Assembly: GCA_018679695.1 (NCBI GenBank)
Contig: JAHHKH010000143.1
Location: 1-7,391 of the forward strand
DNA: 7,391 bases
Reading direction: 5' to 3'
From: Maribacter sp.
GTDB taxonomy: Bacteria; Bacteroidota; Bacteroidia; Flavobacteriales; Flavobacteriaceae
Shown here: positions 1-4,737 of the stretch, piece by piece
Layout: each line of letters opens with the position of its first letter
How positions within the stretch are numbered: the stretch's first letter is position 1
Notes under the pieces: generated by a model
What the model was told of the DNA's origin: nothing
Database searches by the model: none
Seen by the model: the letters and a program-made list of their open reading frames with translations, nothing else
Made by a program: the position numbers and the translations under genes

Positions 1-350
1 GCTCAAGATACCGCTTTGCAGGGCGCACCCCTTTCGCACCAACCGATTTGGATGCAACATTGGCCAATTATCCCGAAGTGATTTTGGATTATTCTAGACT
101 GGGAGAAGAAAAATTGGCTATTTTCAGTCAGTTGGATGTGCGTCTGGATAAAAAATGGAATTTTAAAAAATTCGCGTTCGATCTGTTCATAGAAGCCCAG
201 AACATCTTGGGACAAGACATACCCAATCCGACTGATTTTGGTCTAAACCGGGATGCCATGGGCATGGTAGTGCAACCACAAAGCCTCGTTGCCATTGAAG
301 AGGATGGGGGTCAAATTATTCCCAGTATTGGCATTGTCATCGATTTTTGA
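1..350 (+). CDS. TonB-dependent receptor, C-terminal fragment
   Basis: This is the last ~115 residues of an outer-membrane protein whose beginning lies left of the window; the frame is open from base 3, so no start is assigned. The visible part reads like the final strands of a TonB-dependent receptor barrel. There is an RYRFAGRTPFAPTDLDA segment, a stretch of the form 'Y-S-R-L-G...-F-S-Q-L-D-V-R-L-D-K-K-W', then 'F-D-L-F-I-E-A-Q-N-I-L', which matches the usual R-L-D-x-R-x-D-K and 'Q-N' landmarks near the end of these barrels. The chain ends in I-V-I-D-F, and a terminal Phe is the classic outer-membrane insertion signal. Family members import siderophores, glycans or other large ligands using TonB energy; the substrate cannot be told from this piece. 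The methyltransferase gene starts 63 bases downstream on the same strand, so co-transcription is possible. Confidence 0.8.
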   Translation, partial: SRYRFAGRTPFAPTDLDATLANYPEVILDYSRLGEEKLAIFSQLDVRLDKKWNFKKFAFDLFIEAQNILGQDIPNPTDFGLNRDAMGMVVQPQSLVAIEEDGGQIIPSIGIVIDF

Positions 351-413
351 AAAATGCGTAATCCAATAATGATCACTAATGCTACAATCCCTTAGCACAA
401 AATAAATAGAACG

Positions 414-1190
414 ATGTACCAAAAAAATTTATCGACTGAAGCTATTGACCGTACTAATCATTTATCAAGGATCAAAAATGGCGTGCTTCTAGTGTGTTTT
501 TTTATTTTGATCTTACCCTTGTATCAATGCACAGGGCAGGTAACTGCATCAGAAACATCTTATACATATAAAAATGGAGATCGGAATGGTATCGGTAAAT
601 GGTATATGGGACGGGAAATTGCGCATGTCATGGGATTCCAAGGGATGGGCTGGCTCGATCGGCCTGAACGCGAGGCTGAGGAAAACACTTCTAAATTACT
701 TCGTAACATGCGTATTAGTATGGGTGATATGATAGCTGATATCGGTGCAGGATCGGGCTTTCACGTTTTTAGGATGGCACCCCTAGTTGGCGATGGTCGT
801 ATTTATGCCGTTGATATCCAGGATGAAATGTTGGCAGCACTCCGTACCAGGAAGCAAAATGGAAAGTTTAAAAATATAACGCTCATCAAAGGGAACAGGA
901 AAAGTGCGAATCTACCCGAAAATTCGGTAGATAAGGTTTTGATGGTCGATGTGTACCATGAGTTTGCATATCCCTTTGAAATGATAACTTCGATAAAAAA
1001 GGCTCTGCGGCCTGATGGTGAATTATATCTGATCGAATATCGAGGAGAAGATCCTGCAGTACCCATTAAAAGACTGCATAAAATGACCGAAGCACAAGCG
1101 GTAAAAGAGATGCAGGCCGCTGGGATGAAACTAGAGCGCAACATCGACAACCTGCCTTGGCAGCATTGCATGGTGTTCGTGAAGGAATAA
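414..1190 (+). CDS. Exported or membrane-anchored class I SAM-dependent methyltransferase
   Basis: This 258-residue protein has a Rossmann-type methyltransferase core. Motif I is D109-IGAGSG (110-115), the acidic end of strand 2 is V133-D134, and a motif II-like D179-VYHEF follows the 'LPENSVDKV' segment; 'ALRPDGELYLIEY' fits the strand after helix D. The N terminus is unusual. After about 22 polar residues comes a hydrophobic run (about 24-36) ending in LYQC39, which may be a loose lipobox or a signal anchor. A conserved-looking linker (GREIAHVMGFQGMGWLDRPER, 66-86) sits just before the core; I recall this block from other exported bacterial methyltransferases, but this is memory, not a search. 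The ATG at 414 is the only Met before the hydrophobic run; the next in-frame Met is residue 65. The methyl acceptor is unknown. A cytoplasmic protein with an N-terminal anchor remains an alternative. Confidence 0.85.
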   Translation: MYQKNLSTEAIDRTNHLSRIKNGVLLVCFFILILPLYQCTGQVTASETSYTYKNGDRNGIGKWYMGREIAHVMGFQGMGWLDRPEREAEENTSKLLRNMRISMGDMIADIGAGSGFHVFRMAPLVGDGRIYAVDIQDEMLAALRTRKQNGKFKNITLIKGNRKSANLPENSVDKVLMVDVYHEFAYPFEMITSIKKALRPDGELYLIEYRGEDPAVPIKRLHKMTEAQAVKEMQAAGMKLERNIDNLPWQHCMVFVKE

Positions 1191-1293
1191 GCGGTATTCC
1201 CAAGAAGCGAGCAAAATCCAATAAATATACGGGGTTTAGACCAAAATTTGATTTTGCCAAGATCAAAAATTGATATGACTTAATTAAGGGGTA

Positions 1294-1324
1294 TTGAGAA
1301 TACAGCGGAATTATCGTAAATTCA
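1294..1324 (+). promoter_or_regulatory. Candidate Bacteroidota-type promoter for the transglutaminase gene
   Basis: TTG at 1294-1296 and TAAATTCA at 1317-1324 are separated by 20 bases. This resembles the Bacteroidota -33 TTG / -7 TAnnTTTG arrangement, although the -7 box matches only partly (TA and TT fit, the last two bases do not). The -7 box ends 24 bases before the ATG at 1349. A small hairpin (GTATT-GAG-AATAC, 1291-1303) overlaps the -33 side. This is a weak call made from pattern alone. Confidence 0.25.
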
Positions 1325-1348
1325 TACAAATCTTAATCGGAAAACGAA

Positions 1349-2731
1349 ATGAAGCACCCAAGGATTGTATACCTCTTTATACTTGCCATGGCAATGGCCT
1401 GCAATACGGGCACAAAGGAGAAAAAAGAAGAAAAAACACCTGTAGAAAAGAGCATACCCAAAGTGGTTACGGCCGATATAGAGGCTGGTATTAAAGCCAA
1501 TATCGATAAAAAAGTAGTAGAGGGTGATGGGTATTTCAACATGACCTCGGAAGGGAAGGAACTGCGCTTGCAATTGGTACGCGTTCATACCGAATACCTC
1601 TCAAATTTAGGACCAAGACGTCATTTTGCCTGTGTTGACCTTGCCGATGTAAGTGGTGATGTGTATGATGTTGATTTTTTCTTGGAAGGGGATCCGGGAA
1701 GCATGACGGTTACCGAAACAACCCTGCACAAGCTCAACGGAAAACCCTTTTACACTTGGAAACAGCGAGAGGACAAGACATGGTATAGGAGGCCTGTCGA
1801 AAACGCATCATCCGATTTGCTTGGGGTCATCGAAGGTGAGGACAACTTTGAATTTCATTATGAGGTAACCCTTCCCGAAATGAAGGAATCAGCCAAAATG
1901 TGGATTCCGATGCCGCAGAGTGATCGCTTTCAAACGGTTGAAGTAATGGCTATCAACACTCCCGTGCAACATCAGATACTCGAAGAAAAGAATTATGGGA
2001 ATTCTATATTATATATGGAGTTTTTACCTGAACATAGCAGTAAGAAATTGGAACTCGTTTACGAGGTGAAACGGCAAGAGAAAAATCCCTATACCGAAGA
2101 TGCGTCCCCTACAAAATACCTCAATGCCAGCTTATTGATGCCCGTTGGTGACCGGTTTCAGGTACTGGCCGATTCCATTATCGGGCAAAAACGCAATGAA
2201 GGTGCCATCATGCAGGCAAGGGCATTGTACGATTATATCATCGACAATATGCGCTACATAAAGGCGGGTAAGTATGGCACCGGTGATGCTGTTTACGCCT
2301 GTGATGCGCTCACCGGTAATTGCACGGAGTTCCATTCGCTATTTATTTCCCTGGCCAGATCTGCGGGAATACCTTCACGATTTGCCGTTGGGGCTTCGAT
2401 TCCATCAGATCGTGATGAAGGAGGCATTGATGGCTATCATTGCTGGGCGGAGTTTTATGCAGAGGGCAAATGGTGGCCTGTAGATATCAGTGAAGCCAAT
2501 AAATATACGGCTCTAGCTACCTATTACTTTGGTCGGCATCCTGCAAATCGCATCGAATTTAGTCGTGGTCGAGATCTTCAAATAGAACCTGGACCCGATT
2601 CAGGGCCAATAAACTTTCTCGCATATCCAGTTATGGAAATAGGAAAAACTCCCGCCTTTCCGAAAACATTTTTTTCGTTTCGTAGGAAAGCAGGGGAGGA
2701 TGCCCCTAATAATCTTGTGGGTTTACCCTGA
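1349..2731 (+). CDS. Lipoprotein with transglutaminase-like (papain-fold) domain
   Basis: This 460-residue protein starts with a short lipoprotein signal (MKHPRIVYLFILAMAMAC; lipidated Cys18) followed by a Lys/Glu-rich linker (about 22-38). Residues ~40-150 form an unassigned module with the landmarks 'R-R-H-F-A-C-V-D' (90-97) and 'Y-D-V-D-F-F' (106-111). Residues ~160-250 look like the beta region often placed before the catalytic core ('MWIPMPQSDRFQTVEV'). The core at ~290-390 has the transglutaminase-like triad: Cys325 in GNCTEFHSLF, His364 in DGYHCWAEFY and Asp379 in WWPVDISEA. Enzymes of this fold act as proteases, amidases or cross-linkers, so the reaction cannot be named from the triad alone. 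The protein is expected to be anchored by lipid on the periplasmic or cell-surface side. It lies 158 bases after the methyltransferase gene on the same strand, and its stop overlaps the end of the convergent repeat lipoprotein gene. Confidence 0.88.
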   Translation: MKHPRIVYLFILAMAMACNTGTKEKKEEKTPVEKSIPKVVTADIEAGIKANIDKKVVEGDGYFNMTSEGKELRLQLVRVHTEYLSNLGPRRHFACVDLADVSGDVYDVDFFLEGDPGSMTVTETTLHKLNGKPFYTWKQREDKTWYRRPVENASSDLLGVIEGEDNFEFHYEVTLPEMKESAKMWIPMPQSDRFQTVEVMAINTPVQHQILEEKNYGNSILYMEFLPEHSSKKLELVYEVKRQEKNPYTEDASPTKYLNASLLMPVGDRFQVLADSIIGQKRNEGAIMQARALYDYIIDNMRYIKAGKYGTGDAVYACDALTGNCTEFHSLFISLARSAGIPSRFAVGASIPSDRDEGGIDGYHCWAEFYAEGKWWPVDISEANKYTALATYYFGRHPANRIEFSRGRDLQIEPGPDSGPINFLAYPVMEIGKTPAFPKTFFSFRRKAGEDAPNNLVGLP

Positions 2732-3022
2732 TACGGAGTCCTTTTCCTTAGGATGTTCCTCACCTTCAGGATGTTCTTCACCTTCGGGATGCTCTTCACC
2801 TTCTGGATGTTCTTCGCCCTCAGGGTGTTCCTCACCTTCTGGATGTTCATCCTTGGCGGCCGCTTCTTCTGTAGGATGTTCTTCGCCTTCAGGCTGATCA
2901 GCTGCCTGTTCGGTATCTTCCTTTTTCTTCTGATCCCTACAGGAGCTTATTGATCCGGCTGCAATAAAGCCAAATAAGAGCATTACCAAAGCAAAGTATT
3001 TAAGTTCTTTTAATCGTTTCAT
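2723..3022 (-). CDS. Small EHPEGE-repeat lipoprotein, function unknown
   Basis: This 99-residue protein begins MKRLKELKYFALVMLLFGFIAAGSISSC in two parts: a basic n-region, then a hydrophobic core ending at lipobox ISS-C28. I chose the ATG at 3022 because it gives a standard lipoprotein signal; an upstream in-frame start at 3121 would add 33 residues before the signal peptide and would lie upstream of the likely promoter. The mature part is low complexity: a charged linker (29-43), a PEGEEHPTEE segment (44-53), five tandem EHPEGE units (59-88), then EHPKEK and a short tail. Seven His and many Glu residues make a strongly acidic chain that could bind divalent metal ions, but this is inference only. 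No catalytic domain is present. The 3' end overlaps the end of the convergent transglutaminase gene by 9 bases, leaving no room for a terminator between the two. Confidence 0.78.
   Translation of the reverse strand: MKRLKELKYFALVMLLFGFIAAGSISSCRDQKKKEDTEQAADQPEGEEHPTEEAAAKDEHPEGEEHPEGEEHPEGEEHPEGEEHPEGEEHPKEKDSVSG
2751..2840 (-). repeat. Five tandem 18-base coding repeats (EHPEGE units)
   Basis: Five contiguous 18-base units occupy 2751-2768, 2769-2786, 2787-2804, 2805-2822 and 2823-2840. A degenerate sixth starts at 2841 and a separate related copy lies at about 2874-2891. On the plus strand a unit reads like ggatgttcttcaccttca. The units differ only at unit positions 3, 6, 9, 12, 15 and 18. 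Each of these is the third base of a codon of the minus-strand gene, and each difference is synonymous. Confidence 0.9.
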
Positions 3023-3084
3023 AATAGCATTTGTTTTATGAGTTAAAAAATTAAGCTTTACGGTTACTATGTACTTGATTGATT

Positions 3085-3092
3085 TAAATATA
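3085..3092 (-). promoter_or_regulatory. Candidate -7 promoter element for the repeat lipoprotein
   Basis: On the minus strand the bases read TATATTTA, preceded by AAAATTTGC, close to the Bacteroidota -7 consensus TAnnTTTG. The box lies about 62 bases upstream of the ATG at 3022. No good TTG box is seen at the expected distance upstream, so the call rests on the -7 element alone. It supports the shorter gene start, since the alternative start at 3121 would lie upstream of it. Confidence 0.35.
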
Positions 3093-3310
3093 GCAAATTT
3101 TGAACGAACTCTGGAAACCAACCCAGAATTATGACATTCAGAACAATGAATAAGTCGCTTGCCAAGGGAACATCATAAAGCTAATCGGTAATGGCAACTA
3201 ATCAATTGGTTTCTTAATTTCTTTCAAAATTTTTCTTCCCGATCCTAAGAATGCATTTCCGTTGAACTAAAAGTACTCGGATACGCAACTATGCTGGTTG
3301 GAATAAAATG

Positions 3311-3333
3311 GAAGGTTTTGCAGACCTTTTTTT
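3311..3333 (+). terminator. Candidate intrinsic terminator in the intergenic region
   Basis: GAAGGTT (3311-3317) can pair with GACCTTT (3323-3329), including two G-T pairs, around a five-base loop, and a run of T follows to 3333. The stem is short. No plus-strand gene is seen just upstream, so it either ends an unrecognised short transcript or is chance. Confidence 0.3.
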
Positions 3334-3401
3334 AGCAGGTCGGTTAGCTGCCATAATCAGCACTTCACTTTTTTTTGATAGATTGGTTGATTATGCGCTA
3401 T

Positions 3402-3441
3402 AATTAAAGGATGGTTTAACGCATATCCTTAATTGATTTTT
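3402..3441 (+). terminator. Inverted repeat followed by T5; terminator or RNA structure
   Basis: The arm AATTAAAGGAT (3402-3412) pairs with ATCCTTAATT (3425-3434) with one bulged base and a 12-base loop, then TTTTT follows at 3437-3441. This is the longest inverted repeat in the window. An alternative pairing ATGCG (3392-3396) with CGCAT (3420-3424) would compete with it. It could end a small RNA or be an operator or fold in an RNA leader. Confidence 0.35.
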
Positions 3442-3665
3442 AAGATACTACTCGTAGCAAGCACATCAAATATTGTCCAAGCCTTGTGAAAATTCAAGGG
3501 AAATGGAATTTAATTCTATTCTATAGCATATATTTATATAATAAACTCATTTTGGCTTTTTCAATTGGCTAAAGATTCGAATTATCAGTGAGGTGATCGT
3601 TCTCTTATCGATTCGATTTCATATTAAGATTGAAGTATTAATAACCGTAACAAGCTATTGTATTT

Positions 3666-4541
3666 ATGCATGCGTATTTATTCCCTGGTCAAGGCACTCA
3701 ATTTCCGGGTATGGGAAAGGGGTTATATGAAAAATCGAAGTTGGCCCAAGAATACTTTAAAAAAGCCAATACAATTTTAGGATTTTCGATTACCGACATA
3801 ATGTTCGAGGGATCTGCCGGGGTTCTGAAACAAACAAAGTACGCGCAACCGGCAATTTTCCTGCATTCATTTATTTTGGCCCAAACCCTTGGCAAGGCTT
3901 TTAAGCCCGATATGGTTGCCGGCCATTCCTTGGGTGAGATATCGGCTTTGGCCGCTATTGGATCTTTGGATTTCGAATCGGCCCTGAAACTTATAGCGAA
4001 GCGTGCCTCGGCCATGCAAAAAGTATGTGAGGTCGAGAATACAGGAATGGCCGTTGTGGTTGGATTATACGACGTTATCGTGAAGAATATATGCAACCAA
4101 GTAGACGGAGTAGTCGTACCTTCAAACTATAATGCCTTACATCAAGTTGTTATTTCCGGTGAAATGAAGGCATTGAAAGAAGCTTGTGAAAAATTAAGGC
4201 CAGGTGCCCAAAGAGTAGTGAATTTACCGGTAAGTGGCGCCTTTCACTCTCCCTTTATGGAGCCTATAGTTGAAGAATTTAAAACAGTGATAGCACAAAC
4301 GGAATTCAAAAAACCAATGTGTCCTATTTATCAGAATGTCACCGCGCGGCCAAGCGACAATATTGAATTGATCAAGAAAAACCTAATCGACCAATTAACG
4401 CATCCGGTAATGTGGAGGCATACCATTCTCCACATGATAGAGGATGGGGCAACTGAATTTACAGAGATTGGTCCCGGGAATTTTTTAAGGGGACTTGTGC
4501 GTCAGATCAATAAAAATGTGAAGGTAAACGGAATTTCTTAG
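3666..4541 (+). CDS. fabD: Malonyl-CoA:ACP transacylase (FabD family)
   Basis: This 291-residue cytoplasmic enzyme moves the malonyl group from malonyl-CoA to acyl carrier protein, supplying the extender unit for type II fatty acid synthesis. The family landmarks are all in place: FPGQGTQ at residues 6-12, the nucleophile Ser88 in GHSLGE, Arg113 in LIAKRASAMQ (the Arg that binds the malonyl carboxylate in this family), His194 in SGAFHSPFM completing the Ser-His pair, and EIGPGNFLRGL near the C terminus. The length matches a complete stand-alone FabD, and the ATG at 3666 puts the FPGQG strand at the normal distance from the N terminus. No Shine-Dalgarno sequence is visible. No other fatty-acid gene is nearby. 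Several positions (GQGTQ, GEISALAAIGSL) differ from the flavobacterial FabD sequences I remember, so a second, divergent paralogue is possible. Confidence 0.92.
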   Translation: MHAYLFPGQGTQFPGMGKGLYEKSKLAQEYFKKANTILGFSITDIMFEGSAGVLKQTKYAQPAIFLHSFILAQTLGKAFKPDMVAGHSLGEISALAAIGSLDFESALKLIAKRASAMQKVCEVENTGMAVVVGLYDVIVKNICNQVDGVVVPSNYNALHQVVISGEMKALKEACEKLRPGAQRVVNLPVSGAFHSPFMEPIVEEFKTVIAQTEFKKPMCPIYQNVTARPSDNIELIKKNLIDQLTHPVMWRHTILHMIEDGATEFTEIGPGNFLRGLVRQINKNVKVNGIS

Positions 4542-4680
4542 GCAGGTATCACGCTAAAACCTTGCGATTATTTCAATAATAACCAATTAGATGACAATAC
4601 GTTTATGAAGGCAATTATATATTTCGAAATACCCAATACTGGCCCTATGGTTGATTATGGTATTCCACAATAAACTATTA

Positions 4681-4695
4681 TCCGCCTGAGGCGGA
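4681..4695. terminator. GC-rich hairpin between convergent genes
   Basis: TCCGCC-TGA-GGCGGA is a perfect six-base-pair stem with a three-base loop. It lies between the ends of fabD and the hybrid kinase gene and is the most GC-rich spot in an otherwise AT-rich spacer (4542-4737). On the minus strand it is followed by TAATAGTTTATT, a loose T-rich tail, so it fits best as a terminator for the kinase gene. On the plus strand no T-run follows. A second, weaker inverted repeat, CTGCC (4711-4715) with GGCAG (4732-4736), lies right after the kinase stop codon. The motif may also be a dispersed genomic repeat. Confidence 0.4.
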
Positions 4696-4737
4696 CCAGT
4701 TATACCGACACTGCCTGACCGAATTCATTGGGGCAGG

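Larger units (their letters stand above)
3023..3665. other. Intergenic region of about 640 bases with inverted repeats
   Basis: I found no convincing gene here on either strand; open frames are short and show no recognisable motif. The right-hand end of the region (on the minus strand) holds the leader of the repeat lipoprotein. The middle holds two hairpin candidates followed by T-runs (3311-3333 and 3402-3441) and a weaker one, CCTTG-loop-CAAGG, at about 3482-3499. A TATATTTA box at 3529-3536 on the plus strand resembles a -7 element, but it is about 130 bases from the next gene and lacks a clear TTG partner. Bases 3520-3665 are very AT-rich and presumably contain the fabD leader. Confidence 0.6.

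Noticed and set aside
1279..1288. CTTAATTAAG palindrome upstream of the transglutaminase gene as an operator
   Set aside because: A ten-base AT-rich palindrome is expected by chance in this kind of spacer, and no second copy was seen.
2751..2891. CRISPR array
   Set aside because: The 18-base units are directly adjacent with no spacers and encode a peptide repeat.
2700..2953. Plus-strand open frames rich in FTFRMF or CSSPSG repeats
   Set aside because: They are mirror images of the 18-base coding repeat, which keeps all frames open; all variation sits at wobble bases of the minus-strand gene, so only that gene is real.
3023..3121. Upstream extension of the repeat lipoprotein to a start at 3121
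   Set aside because: It would place 33 residues before a standard lipoprotein signal and would start upstream of the likely -7 element.
3120..3660. A decayed gene in the long spacer
   Set aside because: Short frames on the plus strand (for example from 3132 and 3291) stop within about 16 codons and resemble no protein I know; no consistent frame can be rebuilt.
4605..4673. A 22-codon open frame beginning MKAIIYFEIP after fabD
   Set aside because: Too short, with no ribosome-binding site, promoter or recognisable motif; most likely chance.
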